Assembly (NCBI GenBank): GCA_019084025.1
Contig: JAHRBI010000006.1
Location: 351,071 to 415,070 of the forward strand
Length of the DNA: 64,000 bases
Direction of reading: 5' to 3'
Origin: Burkholderiaceae bacterium DAT-1
Lineage (GTDB): Bacteria; Pseudomonadota; Gammaproteobacteria; Burkholderiales; Chitinimonadaceae
The notes beneath the pieces are model-generated. The model was not told the origin of the DNA. It did no database searches and was given only the letters and a program-made list of their open reading frames with translations. Both the position numbers and the translations under genes were made by a program. This document shows positions 8,513-17,554 of this stretch, in pieces; within the stretch, counting starts at the first letter, position 1, and every line of letters begins with the position of its first letter.

Positions 8513-8953
8513 CTACCGCTTATTACGGATACTGATGGACACCCACTCGTCCATCATTTTCTGCTCGCGGCGCTCTTCGCGGACAATCTCTCCGCGAAGA
8601 TGCCGCTCCTGTAGCGTTTCGTAAGCCTTTAGCTCGCGCTCGGTTTCCTGCCAGAAACGCCGAGTTGCTTCCAGCACCTGCTCGCAGCGCTGCACGTCAA
8701 ATCCCTGCTGGGTGGCGGCCTGGTCGAGCCGCGCCAGAAATTGCTGATAGTCACTGTATTGCGGCGCAGTAATCCCTTGATTCACCTTTTCGGCCAGACG
8801 ATTTCGGTATTCCTGCGCATAGGCCTCTACCTGAATCAACCGTTGCCTGGATTGCTCCAGATTCTGGGTCGCGTCGCGCAGGTGATTCAGCGCGTCCTCG
8901 CGCTTGTCACGTGCCAGGTTAAGCAAAAATTCGAACTGAAACGGTGCCGCCAT
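8513..8953 (-). CDS. fliJ: Flagellar export chaperone/central stalk protein FliJ
   Basis: Component of the flagellar type III export apparatus that contacts the FliI ATPase ring and FlhA. The 146-residue product is almost wholly alpha-helical coiled coil, rich in E, R, Q and L, with the conserved early segment FQFEFLLNLARDKREDAL. Length and position directly after fliI (9-base gap) are typical. It is the last gene of the fliEFGHIJ run and ends 17 bases from the convergent lipoprotein gene. No terminator is visible. Confidence 0.93.
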   Translation of the reverse strand: MAAPFQFEFLLNLARDKREDALNHLRDATQNLEQSRQRLIQVEAYAQEYRNRLAEKVNQGITAPQYSDYQQFLARLDQAATQQGFDVQRCEQVLEATRRFWQETERELKAYETLQERHLRGEIVREERREQKMMDEWVSISIRNKR

Positions 8954-8962
8954 GTATCACAC

Positions 8963-10369
8963 TCAGCGCAATAATTCTGCCAGTCGCGCACGTGCGCCGA
9001 GGTAGGGCTCCCGTTCATGCATGCCTTGCTGCAGAAAAGCCTGGATGGCAGGCATTCTGGCGATGGCCTCATCCAGCAATGGATCACTCCCCTTTACATA
9101 GGCGCCCACTGAAATCAGGTCGCGACTCCGCTGGAAACGAGAATACAGTTGTTTCAACCTGCGTACATCGTAAAGCTCTTCCTGGCTCACCAGGTCAGTC
9201 ATTACCCGGCTGATCGATTGTTCGATATCAATCGCAGGATAATGTCCGGCCTCTGCCAGCGATCGATTTAATACGAAGTGACCATCAAGAATGGCGCGAG
9301 CCGAGTCGGCGATCGGATCCTGCTGATCATCCCCTTCGACCAGTACAGTATAAAAGGCAGTAATCGATCCGGACCCCGGGCGGCCATTGCCCGCACGCTC
9401 AACCAGATGGGGTAATTTGGCAAACACCGATGGCGGATAGCCTTTGGTTGCTGGAGGCTCCCCCACCGCCAGTGCAATTTCACGCTGGGCCATGGCGTAG
9501 CGCGTTAAAGAATCCATGATCAACAGCACATTTTTTCCCTGATCACGAAAATATTCAGCGATCGCCGTTGCATAGGCTGCACCATGCAAACGTAACAGAG
9601 GGGGCGTGTCAGCAGGTGCCGCTACGACAACAGAGCGCCGCCGGCCTTCCTCGCCGAGAATGTTTTCGATGAACTCTTTGACTTCACGGCCGCGCTCGCC
9701 AATCAACCCTACCACAACCACATCTGCCGTGGTGTAGCGCGCCATCATACCCAGCAATACGCTTTTGCCCACGCCGGAACCGGCAAACAGCCCGAGACGC
9801 TGGCCGCGACCGACTGTGAGCATCGCATTGATCGCCCGCACGCCAACATCCAGCACATCAGTCACGGGCGCTCGGTCGAGTGGATTGAATGGTTTACTGA
9901 ATAAGGGAACATGATCTACGGTAGCAAGAGGACCCAGCTTATCCAGTGGCCTGCCCAGGCCATCCAGCACACGACCCAGTAGCCTGTCTCCAACGGCAAC
10001 CTGGCGCCCTTTCTCATGTTTGGATGCGCGAAGATGAACAGGTTCTCCATAGACGGGAACCTGTTGGTCGAGTGCCTCGAAAGGCATCACAATGGCACCG
10101 GGTTCAAGGCCATGAATCTCGGCGACAGGCATCAGAAACAGGCGATCGCCATTGAACCCTACTACCTCGGCCTCTACCCGCTCGCCATCGGGCAATATGA
10201 TCATGCAGCTCTCGCCCACAGGCACTTTTAGACCAACAGCCTCCAGCACCATCCCTGCAACACGGGTCAGTCGACCACATGCTGGCGGCAAGCCGACATT
10301 GGCAATGGCTTCACGGCAATCCTGCAGGTAGGCTTCCAGCCTCGCAACACTGGGCGCTACTGTTTCCAC
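8963..10369 (-). CDS. fliI: Flagellum-specific ATPase FliI
   Basis: Hexameric F1-like ATPase that energises flagellar export. It shows the Walker A motif [25 protein letters not shown], the Walker B region [19 protein letters not shown], and [15 protein letters not shown] choose the GTG at 10369 (468 residues) because GGGAG lies 9 bases upstream and it overlaps the fliH stop by 13 bases, a normal coupling in this operon. A GTG at 10408 would add 13 residues and a much longer overlap. Confidence 0.93.
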   Translation of the reverse strand: METVAPSVARLEAYLQDCREAIANVGLPPACGRLTRVAGMVLEAVGLKVPVGESCMIILPDGERVEAEVVGFNGDRLFLMPVAEIHGLEPGAIVMPFEALDQQVPVYGEPVHLRASKHEKGRQVAVGDRLLGRVLDGLGRPLDKLGPLATVDHVPLFSKPFNPLDRAPVTDVLDVGVRAINAMLTVGRGQRLGLFAGSGVGKSVLLGMMARYTTADVVVVGLIGERGREVKEFIENILGEEGRRRSVVVAAPADTPPLLRLHGAAYATAIAEYFRDQGKNVLLIMDSLTRYAMAQREIALAVGEPPATKGYPPSVFAKLPHLVERAGNGRPGSGSITAFYTVLVEGDDQQDPIADSARAILDGHFVLNRSLAEAGHYPAIDIEQSISRVMTDLVSQEELYDVRRLKQLYSRFQRSRDLISVGAYVKGSDPLLDEAIARMPAIQAFLQQGMHEREPYLGARARLAELLR

Positions 10370-11226
10370 GGTACACAGCTCCCAAGCGTGCTGGTGATAC
10401 GCTGCCACCGGCTTTCAAGATCAAGCTCCTGCTCCATAGTGGGAGAATCCAGTCGGCATGCTCCTCGTTCGATATCGCCATCCGGGATAATCTTCCAGCG
10501 CCCACCCGATACTTCTTCTTCAGCCATACGTGATACGACGTCGGCATCGTCCGGGTGCAGTCGAACTTTTACCCGGCCCGGCTGTTCCCCTGCTTCATGC
10601 AGTGCCTCCCGAATCAGTTGAGTCAGATGTTCAGGTTGCGCCTGGATTGTTGCCCGAACCATCTGCCGCGCGGCCATCAGTGCCAGATCGACCATGATCG
10701 GTGCAAGCTGCCGTTCGCAATCGTGCGTCAATGCATCTAGCCCGGCAATGACTGTTTCAAAATGCTGAACAGCTTGCTGAACCAGCGACTGTGCAGAATC
10801 ATGCCCGGTTTTCTCGCCAACTTCCTTCCCTGCCTCCACCCCTTCCGCGTGCCCGACTTTATAGCCAGCATCTCGTCCTTGTGCATAGCCTTCGTCATAG
10901 CCCGCTTTGCGTCCCGCCTCCATGCCCGCAGCAAACCCTTCATTGCGCGCAGTATCGCGAATTGCGTCCAGCTCGGCCTCATCGACCTCCGGAACGGGTT
11001 CTCGCGCAGTGGTCGTCACGGTATGAGTTGGAATGACTTCTGGCGCAACCTCGGGCAATGGCTGCTCGAGCTGCAACACCTGTCCGGTATCCAGTCTCAC
11101 CACATTACTGTGTTCATGATGGGATGGATGCTGAATAGACCCGCCCGGGAAGTTCCCCATATTCCAGCGTTCCGCCTGACGGCTTTCTTCGCCTTTCAGA
11201 ATGTTTTTGCTGCCCCACGCTTTCAT
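10357..11226 (-). CDS. fliH: Flagellar assembly protein FliH
   Basis: Regulator of the FliI ATPase and peripheral stalk of the export machine. The protein has a short N-terminal [10 protein letters not shown] segment and a Pro/Glu-rich linker. It then has the FliH glycine-repeat helix ([21 protein letters not shown], with further GxxxG steps around residues 105-150) and a C-terminal domain with [13 protein letters not shown]. The ATG at 11226 (289 residues) is used; an ATG five codons upstream (11241) is equally open, and the ribosome sites do not decide. A 124-base gap separates it from fliG, the longest in this operon. Confidence 0.88.
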   Translation of the reverse strand: MKAWGSKNILKGEESRQAERWNMGNFPGGSIQHPSHHEHSNVVRLDTGQVLQLEQPLPEVAPEVIPTHTVTTTAREPVPEVDEAELDAIRDTARNEGFAAGMEAGRKAGYDEGYAQGRDAGYKVGHAEGVEAGKEVGEKTGHDSAQSLVQQAVQHFETVIAGLDALTHDCERQLAPIMVDLALMAARQMVRATIQAQPEHLTQLIREALHEAGEQPGRVKVRLHPDDADVVSRMAEEEVSGGRWKIIPDGDIERGACRLDSPTMEQELDLESRWQRITSTLGSCVPWKQ

Positions 11227-11350
11227 ATGCCACCTGCCCATCCACTTCTTGCCGGAGACGCCCCAGCCTCACGCCAGTACGTGAAGCTGCGTCCACCCGC
11301 TTGTTTCACACAGCCGGCGAAATGATTTGCCCTTCGCCGAGATACACGGT

Positions 11351-12367
11351 TTACTCGAGGAAGCCTTCGCCACCGCCCTTGGCAATAGCAATCTGTCCCT
11401 CGTCTGCCAGACGACGCACCACTTTGAGGATTTCGCGCTGTTCGGCTTCCACATCGGACACCTTGACGGCACCCTTTGCTTCGAAGTCGTCGCGGAGCAT
11501 TTCTGCCGCCCGCGAGGACATATTTCTGAAGATCTTGTTGCGCAGGGCTTCGCTCGTTCCCTTCATGGCGGTAATCAATGCATCCGATGCAATTTCGCGG
11601 AGCAAGGTCTGGATGCCGCGGTCGTCGATATCCACCAGGTTTTCGAAGGTGAACATCTTGTCCTGAATGCGCTGAGCGAGTTCGGGATCGTATTCGCGGA
11701 TGGCGGTGAGCGCCGAGGTTTCGACCACACCACCCATGAAGTTGAGAATTTCTGCAGCCATGGCTTCGCCGCCCATGGCAGACTTCTTGATGCGATCGGC
11801 GCCAGACAGCAGCTGCGTCAGCACTTCGTTCAATTCGCGCAACGCGACAGGCTGGACGCCTTCCAGTGTGGCAATCCGCAGCAAAACATCATTACGCAGC
11901 CGTTCCACAAAATAGCTCAGCACTTCGGAACACAGATCGGGTTCAAGGTGCACCAGAATCGTGGCAATAATCTGCGGGTGTTCGTTCTTGATGAGTTCGG
12001 CCACTGCAGCCGCATCCATCCACTTAAGCGCTTCAATGCCAGTGTTATCACCACCCTGCAGAATTCGATCCAGCAGATTGGCCGCCTTGTCGGAACCCAA
12101 TGCCTTGGTCAGCACCGAACGGATATATTCGTCAGCGGCACCGAAGTTGGCACGGTTTTGCGTGCTGGACAGGAAATCGCCCAGCACAGCCTCAACTTGT
12201 TCACGGGTGACATTGTCCATATTGGCCATGGCCAGACCAATTTTCTGGACTTCCTTCGGTCCAAGGAATTTGAATACCTCGACTGCAGCATCCTCGCCCA
12301 GACTCATGAGCAATACCGCGCTCTTGCGAATAGCCTCTTCGTTATTGCCACTATCCTTGGCTGCCAT
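11351..12367 (-). CDS. fliG: Flagellar motor switch protein FliG
   Basis: Rotor protein of the C-ring that receives torque from the stators and sits on FliF. At 338 residues it has the full-length size, with N-, middle and C-terminal domains. EHPQIIATILVHL and the MFTFENLVDIDDRGIQTLLREI segment (the torque helix region with conserved charged residues) are present. It lies between fliF and fliH as expected, with a 92-base gap after the fliF stop. Confidence 0.96.
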   Translation of the reverse strand: MAAKDSGNNEEAIRKSAVLLMSLGEDAAVEVFKFLGPKEVQKIGLAMANMDNVTREQVEAVLGDFLSSTQNRANFGAADEYIRSVLTKALGSDKAANLLDRILQGGDNTGIEALKWMDAAAVAELIKNEHPQIIATILVHLEPDLCSEVLSYFVERLRNDVLLRIATLEGVQPVALRELNEVLTQLLSGADRIKKSAMGGEAMAAEILNFMGGVVETSALTAIREYDPELAQRIQDKMFTFENLVDIDDRGIQTLLREIASDALITAMKGTSEALRNKIFRNMSSRAAEMLRDDFEAKGAVKVSDVEAEQREILKVVRRLADEGQIAIAKGGGEGFLE

Positions 12368-12459
12368 GTCCTGCCGCTCCCATATTCTTGATCGCCGATG
12401 GCGTGACCGATGCTAGTGTCGGTCTCTGGGTGAGACTGCTATCTCAATCGTTGCTGACC

Positions 12460-14202
12460 TTATGTCGTTTCCTTATCGCCCGCATCCGCATTCAGCCATT
12501 CGCGAATAATGGTGGCGACCATACGCGGGTCTTCGCGAGCCATTTCCTTGGCACGTTGCATCAACTCGGAGAAGGCAATCAACTGAGCATTAGCCTCGGC
12601 TTCGGCCACTGCCTCGGCCTCGACTTCGCTCTGTGCCAGCTCTTCCGCAGTCAGTGCAACCGCACCATCCTCACCGGCCAGCTGCTGTTCACGCTGCGGT
12701 CGGATCACATCACGCAGGATCGGACGCAGTACACCAAACAGCAGGTAAGCCAGTACCATCGCAATCAGGGCAACCTTGATGATGTCGGTTGTATGAGCGA
12801 TCAGGTATTCGGTCAGCTTAACCAGGAAGGACTTGCCTTCAATATCCAGGATACGATCGGCAAACGCTGCATTCACGACCTTTGCCGAATCTCCGCGCGA
12901 CTCGCTGTAGCCGATGGCTTCGCGCACCAGATGGTCGATTTGCGTCATTTCCGGCTGGGTCAGCGGCACCGACTTCACGCCGCCATCTTTTTGGTTCACA
13001 CGTTTGTAGTTCACCACGACAGCTGCGGACAGGCGCTTGATCTGGCCAAGCGGCTGCTTAACGTGCGCAACAGTACGATCCACTTCGTAGTTACGCGTCA
13101 TTTCCTTATTAGATGAACCGGTCTGTCCAGCACCGCCACTCGGACTCACACCGGGTGGGTTGGGTAGATTCACCGGCGCCGAAGCGGCACCCGGAGGCTG
13201 ATTGGACAAAGCACCGGGCACGCCAGAAGCAGGTGCATTGTTGTTGGCCGTATTGCTGGATTCCTGCGATTTCTCGCTACGAATCGCTGAGGCATTGGGC
13301 GTGGAATTCGGGCGATAATTTTCGCTAGCCTGTTCCTGCTCCGAAAAATCCAGCTCGGCAGTCACTTCAGCCTTGACGTTATCTTTCCCGACAATCGGCT
13401 CGAGAATTTTCTGTACGCGTTCAGCCAGATCAGCCTCGACCTGATGGGTGTAAGCCAGCTGTTTGCGGCTGAGATTTGTACCAGTGTTTGGGTTATTGCC
13501 GACATTATCCGGATTGGTGGACAACATATTGCCGTCCTGATCCACCACGGTAACATCACTGGCTTGCAGACTCGGAATGCTACCCGATACCAGATGCACA
13601 ATCCCGGCCACCTGCGATGCCTCCAGCAGACGTCCGGGATACAGTGTCAGCAACACGGAAACCGTCGGATGTACCTTATCGCGCAGAAACACGCTTTCCT
13701 TGGGCATGGCAATGTGCACACGCGCCGATTGCACCGCAGAAAGCGATTCAATGCTGTGCGATAGCTCACCTTCCACTGCGCGCTGATAATTGACCTGCTC
13801 GTTGAACTGGCTGATGCCGAACTTCTGGTTATCCATCAGTTCGAAGCCGACATAGCCGGCTTTCGGTAAGCCTTGCGACGCCAGACGAAGTCGGATGTCG
13901 TACACTTTGTCAGCCGGAACGGCAATGGCCCCGCCCATCTCGACCTTGTAGGGGATATTCATCTGCTGCAGCGACTGGATGATCTGGCCGCCATCACGAT
14001 CTGCAACATTGGAGAAGAGAATTCGGTATCCGGGATCGCGTGACCACATCACGCTGGCAAACATTGCCGCAACGGCAAGTGCCACACCGGCAAGAATTGC
14101 AATCTTGCGGGGATTCGACAGTCTGTTGAAACGCTGAACCAACTTGGTAATCGGGTTCGGCGGCGCTTCTGCGTGATCTAGAGCTACAACTGCCTCATCC
14201 AT
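12460..14202 (-). CDS. fliF: Flagellar MS-ring protein FliF
   Basis: Inner-membrane ring scaffold of the flagellar basal body. The 580-residue protein has a membrane helix near residues 33-52 (ILAGVALAVAAMFASVMW) and YscJ/FliF ring-building domains (for example IPYKVEMGGAIAVPADKVYDIRLRLASQGLPK). A low-complexity Ser/Asn/Pro/Gly stretch at about 300-365 is followed by a second membrane helix near 455-475 and an acidic C-terminal tail that binds FliG. The fliE stop is 15 bases upstream. Confidence 0.96.
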   Translation of the reverse strand: MDEAVVALDHAEAPPNPITKLVQRFNRLSNPRKIAILAGVALAVAAMFASVMWSRDPGYRILFSNVADRDGGQIIQSLQQMNIPYKVEMGGAIAVPADKVYDIRLRLASQGLPKAGYVGFELMDNQKFGISQFNEQVNYQRAVEGELSHSIESLSAVQSARVHIAMPKESVFLRDKVHPTVSVLLTLYPGRLLEASQVAGIVHLVSGSIPSLQASDVTVVDQDGNMLSTNPDNVGNNPNTGTNLSRKQLAYTHQVEADLAERVQKILEPIVGKDNVKAEVTAELDFSEQEQASENYRPNSTPNASAIRSEKSQESSNTANNNAPASGVPGALSNQPPGAASAPVNLPNPPGVSPSGGAGQTGSSNKEMTRNYEVDRTVAHVKQPLGQIKRLSAAVVVNYKRVNQKDGGVKSVPLTQPEMTQIDHLVREAIGYSESRGDSAKVVNAAFADRILDIEGKSFLVKLTEYLIAHTTDIIKVALIAMVLAYLLFGVLRPILRDVIRPQREQQLAGEDGAVALTAEELAQSEVEAEAVAEAEANAQLIAFSELMQRAKEMAREDPRMVATIIREWLNADAGDKETT

Positions 14203-14217
14203 GGTTCATCCAGGTCA

Positions 14218-14541
14218 TTACACTTGCATGTTCATCACGTCCTGGTAAGCGGAAACCAGTTTGTTACGAACCTGCACCATTGTCTGGAACGACAGACTCG
14301 CCTTTTGCAGCGAGACCATCACGTCTTGTAGATTCGCATCGGGTGCGCCGGATTCGAAGGCCTGCTGATTAGCATGCGCATCAAGCTGCATCTGGTTTAC
14401 CTGATCAATCGAACTTTTGAGAACCGAGGCAAAGTCTCCGCCCTCAGGAATGTCCGCAGCAGGTGTCGACTTCTGGCTTGAAGCCAGCGACGACATCGCC
14501 TTCAGTTCCCCCAACAATTGATCAATACCTGGTGTGCCCAT
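14218..14541 (-). CDS. fliE: Flagellar hook-basal body complex protein FliE
   Basis: Small adaptor between MS-ring and rod, 107 residues here. The typical C-terminus has SFQTMVQVRNKLVSAYQDVMNMQV-like helices (residues about 84-107). The start is the second of two adjacent ATGs (14541), because GAGG lies 6 bases before it; the first ATG (14544) would be too close. It is the first gene of the fliEFGHIJ operon, with a sigma-54 promoter about 100 bases upstream. Confidence 0.92.
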   Translation of the reverse strand: MGTPGIDQLLGELKAMSSLASSQKSTPAADIPEGGDFASVLKSSIDQVNQMQLDAHANQQAFESGAPDANLQDVMVSLQKASLSFQTMVQVRNKLVSAYQDVMNMQV

Positions 14542-14642
14542 CATGCACCTCGAACCTCGGTAGGTCGGAAACCCCAACAAAACGCAATCAGGTATTTCCG
14601 GCATCTACATTTTGAATATAGGAAGCAGTTTCATCATTGCCA

Positions 14643-14659
14643 AGCAATTGCCAGGCCAG
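14643..14659 (-). promoter_or_regulatory. Sigma-54 promoter for fliEFGHIJ
   Basis: On the minus strand CTGGCCTGGCAATTGCT fits the sigma-54 consensus TGGCACG-N4-TTGCW: GG and GC are separated by exactly 10 bases, and TGGC and TTGCT are exact. It sits between fleR and fliE, about 100 bases before the fliE start. That is where the FleR enhancer-binding protein encoded just upstream would be expected to act. Confidence 0.75.
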
Positions 14660-14805
14660 ATTTCACGCCCAATCGGTCTTCACCCTCTTAAACGGCAAAA
14701 ATTGTGAAAACTTGAACGCCCAAGCCAGTTTTCACGGGGTAGACGACAAACGGTTGCTGTCGTATTTTTGTCATCTCCCCCCTGCTTTTGTATTGCGCTA
14801 CGACC

Positions 14806-16161
14806 CTATTCAACCAGAAAACCCTCTTCGCGATACTGTTGCAGCTTGTATCGAAGCGTACGCTCGCTCATCCCTAATCGCTCGGCGGCAAGCTTTCGTA
14901 CACCTTGCGCAGCATTCAGGGTATCGAGAATATGCTGCCGCTCCAGTACCTTGATATCCGTGACAGGTTCTGCCGGGAAAACGGCAAGCTTTTCCGGTTC
15001 GGCGGCAATCCTTGCCGGTAACATTTGCCGCAAGCGAGAGCTGCCGGGCAAGAACAGATGCGCGCACTCGATATCGTCACCGGGCGCCAGAATCAGTGCG
15101 CGCTGCATGACATTCTCAAGCTCGCGAATATTGCCGTCCCAGGTGTGCGACTTGAGCACTACAGCAGCCTGATCACTGATGGTGGGCATCCGTCGATGCG
15201 TCAGCCCCGAATGCCGCGCCAGAATAGTACGTGCAAGCGGCAAGATATCGTCAGGACGCTCGCGCAATGCCGGCAATTTCAGCGGAAACACATTCAGCCG
15301 GTAATACAAATCCTCACGGAAACGATGCTCTGCCACTTCCAGCTCCATGTCGCGATTGGAGGTAGACAGCACACGAATATTCACAGGGATGGGGTGGCGC
15401 CCCCCAACCCGCTCTACTTCGCGCTCCTGCAGAACACGCAGTAACTTGGCCTGAAGCTCAAGTGGCATCTCCGACACTTCATCCAGTAGCAGCGTACCGC
15501 CATTGGCCTGTTCAAATTTGCCAATGTGCTGATTTGCCGCACCGGTAAACGCGCCGCGCTCATGGCCAAACAGGGTGGACTCGAGGAGGTTCTCTGGAAT
15601 GGCCGCACAATTGATTGCAACGAAGGGGCCGTTGGCGCGCGGCGAATGACGATGAATATAGCGCGCCAGCACTTCCTTGCCCGTGCCGCTTTCGCCTGTG
15701 ATCATCACCGACGCATCCGACATCGCCACGCGCTGTGCCACATCCAGCAGATCCAGCATACCCGGCGCTTCGGCGATCAAGGCATCATCGTTCACCGAAG
15801 GCAACATATAGCGAGCCACCTGAACCAGCAGATCCTCAGGCTCGAAGGGTTTTGGGAGATAGTGAGCCGCGCCCGCATGCATGGCCGCCACAGCCTTTTC
15901 GATCATGCCGTAGGCCGTCATCAGAATCACGGGGATATGCGGATAATCTATCTTGATCTGGGACAGCAGTGCTTCGCCATCCATTGGCTGCATCTGCACA
16001 TCAGACAAAACCAGACCGACCTTGTGGCTGGATATCTGTTCGAGACCACGGCTGCCATCATCAGCCTCAATCACGCGGTAGCCTGCAATTTTCAGCGTAT
16101 CGGCCAGCGCCTCGCGCAGGTCGTTGTCATCTTCAACAATGAGAATCGGTAGTGCTGCCAT
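14806..16161 (-). CDS. fleR: Sigma-54-dependent flagellar response regulator FleR/FlrC
   Basis: Enhancer-binding activator of mid-class flagellar genes. The 451-residue protein has an N-terminal receiver with phospho-acceptor D54 (LVLSDVQM), an AAA+ domain with Walker A GESGTGKE and the sigma-54 contact loop GAFTGA, and a C-terminal Fis-type helix-turn-helix (KLAAERLGMSERTLRYKL). The ATG at 16161 has GGGAG 9 bases upstream; an upstream in-frame start adds only non-conserved residues. Its presumed partner kinase is fleS (17555-18721), separated from it by two unrelated genes, which is unusual. The target promoter is probably that at 14643-14659. Confidence 0.93.
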   Translation of the reverse strand: MAALPILIVEDDNDLREALADTLKIAGYRVIEADDGSRGLEQISSHKVGLVLSDVQMQPMDGEALLSQIKIDYPHIPVILMTAYGMIEKAVAAMHAGAAHYLPKPFEPEDLLVQVARYMLPSVNDDALIAEAPGMLDLLDVAQRVAMSDASVMITGESGTGKEVLARYIHRHSPRANGPFVAINCAAIPENLLESTLFGHERGAFTGAANQHIGKFEQANGGTLLLDEVSEMPLELQAKLLRVLQEREVERVGGRHPIPVNIRVLSTSNRDMELEVAEHRFREDLYYRLNVFPLKLPALRERPDDILPLARTILARHSGLTHRRMPTISDQAAVVLKSHTWDGNIRELENVMQRALILAPGDDIECAHLFLPGSSRLRQMLPARIAAEPEKLAVFPAEPVTDIKVLERQHILDTLNAAQGVRKLAAERLGMSERTLRYKLQQYREEGFLVE

Positions 16162-16219
16162 GAAACACTGCTCCCTCGTATCGTGTATGCCGAACGCGCG
16201 GAGCATTGCTTAAGCAATT

Positions 16220-17014
16220 TTAGCGCCCGCGCTTGGCAACCACCATCAGAACCCTGTGCGTCATCTCCTTTAGCGAGATGACTTCATGAGTCGCACCAAT
16301 TGCGATCGCCTCTTTAGGCATACCAAATACCACGCAACTTTGCTCATCTTGTGCAAAGTTATATGCGCCTGCTTGACGCATTTCGAGCATCCCCTGAGCC
16401 CCATCACGACCCATTCCGGTGAGCATCACCCCCACTGCATTGGCTCCGGCAAGATTGGCCACCGAACGGAACATGACATCGACAGAAGGCCTGTGACGAT
16501 TGACTGGCAAGCCTTCCGAGAGACTGCAGTGATATTTGTTGTTGCGCATCACCAGCATCAGATGCGCACTCCCGGGTGCGATGTAGGCTGTTCCCGGCAG
16601 GATGGGTTCTTCATCCTCAGCTTCTTTGACATGAATACGACACTGCGTATCCAATCTTGAGGCAAACGAGCGCGTAAATTGCGCCGGCATATGCTGGGTG
16701 ATGATGATGGGGGGAATAATGGAAGGCATCGGCTGAAGGAATGCCTTGATGGCATCCGTTCCACCTGTTGAGGCGCCAACGGCAATAATCGTTTCGCGGA
16801 TAACCGGTTTGCGGATTTGCAGCGGAAGAATGACGTCCGCATTGTGTGAAGGAAGAACCTGCATGTGCCCTGCGGGACGCTCGGGACGAACCCCGGTATC
16901 CAGATGCCCTAATCTGGACCCCGACCGCAAGACATCGGTATCAGTATCCCTGGCCATCAGGCGATCGCCCTCACCATGGCCCATCGAATGAACGCCATGC
17001 AGGCTGGCTGACAT
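16220..17014 (-). CDS. CheB-type protein-glutamate methylesterase domain without a receiver
   Basis: Chemoreceptor methylesterase/deamidase catalytic domain. The catalytic triad is visible: S82 in GASTGG, H108 in TQHMP, D204 in GMGRDGA. Normal CheB (about 350 residues) has an N-terminal receiver that gates the active site. Here residues 1-70 are short, charged and Gly/Arg-rich, with no receiver motifs, so activity is either constitutive or controlled another way. The start is uncertain: ATG at 17014 is the longest frame. ATG at 16957 has GAGGG 10 bases upstream and would keep the whole catalytic domain. It lies between a STAS gene and fleR; a cheD (44871) is elsewhere in the window, but no cheR is seen. 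Confidence 0.8.
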   Translation of the reverse strand: MSASLHGVHSMGHGEGDRLMARDTDTDVLRSGSRLGHLDTGVRPERPAGHMQVLPSHNADVILPLQIRKPVIRETIIAVGASTGGTDAIKAFLQPMPSIIPPIIITQHMPAQFTRSFASRLDTQCRIHVKEAEDEEPILPGTAYIAPGSAHLMLVMRNNKYHCSLSEGLPVNRHRPSVDVMFRSVANLAGANAVGVMLTGMGRDGAQGMLEMRQAGAYNFAQDEQSCVVFGMPKEAIAIGATHEVISLKEMTHRVLMVVAKRGR

Positions 17015-17103
17015 TGCGCACGTGGATCATGAGCCGATTCCTCACTGATCCAGTGCCACACCAGCAGCTCCGGCATGGACTGAATCAGACAGGAAGCCGT
17101 CAA

Positions 17104-17409
17104 TTACAGGATGGTAAAAATCTTGCCGAAGCAAGCAATTTCCAGCACTTGCCGAACCGCATCCTTGCAATTGGCCAATGCCAGCTTACGACCGCCGGAC
17201 GATGCTTTTTCTTTAAGTAACAGCAACATCCCCAAGGCCGAACTGTCCAGATAGTCCACGCTCTCAAAATCAACCACGATTTCCTTGACATCATCCTGAG
17301 CCAGGAGCTGATCGCAAGCATGACGAAAATCACGGTGTGCACTGAAATCAAACTGTCCGGTCAGAACAAGGCGCCCTGTTGCGCCCTCAATTTGCACGGT
17401 TGCTGTCAT
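17104..17409 (-). CDS. STAS-domain protein (anti-sigma factor antagonist type)
   Basis: Single STAS domain of 101 residues, resembling SpoIIAA/RsbV-type proteins that switch partners when a conserved serine is phosphorylated. The hallmark loop is YLDSSALGML with D55, S56 and S57. The first strand (VQIEGATGRLVLTGQFDF) and the ending LEIACFGKIFTI are typical. No matching serine kinase or anti-sigma factor is visible here, so the partner is unknown. It is 89 bases upstream of the CheB-like gene and 145 bases downstream of fleS, and a sigma-28-like promoter may lie in that gap. Confidence 0.85.
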   Translation of the reverse strand: MTATVQIEGATGRLVLTGQFDFSAHRDFRHACDQLLAQDDVKEIVVDFESVDYLDSSALGMLLLLKEKASSGGRKLALANCKDAVRQVLEIACFGKIFTIL

Positions 17410-17493
17410 GTTGACCTGTTTCCCTTCTACGAATATCCACTGGACTTCACGATCCGCTGGCGGCTAGCCATGCCAGATTGATAGCTTTTTTCA

Positions 17494-17521
17494 ATCTCGC
17501 ATGAAAAACCCAAAAACTTTA
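17494..17521 (-). promoter_or_regulatory. Possible sigma-28 (FliA) promoter before the STAS gene
   Basis: On the minus strand TAAAGTTT (17514-17521) exactly matches the FliA -35 box. TGCGAGAT lies 12 bases downstream and keeps the CGA core of GCCGATAA (4 of 8). The weak -10 and slightly long spacer make this tentative. If real, the STAS and CheB-like genes are late flagellar genes, separate from fleS control. Confidence 0.35.
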
Positions 17522-17554
17522 TTGTGCCACGAGACAACCCGCTTCGTGGAGATG

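Noticed and set aside
11327..12391. 354-codon plus-strand frame
   Set aside because: Antisense shadow of fliG; no plausible start site or protein motifs.
17524..17538. TGGCAC on the minus strand before the STAS gene considered as a sigma-54 -24 box
   Set aside because: The -12 position reads TT instead of GC at the required 10-base spacing, so the site fails.
17527..17549. CCACGA/TCGTGG hairpin after fleS considered as terminator
   Set aside because: Only a 6-bp stem with an 11-base loop and no T-tract; too weak to list as a terminator.
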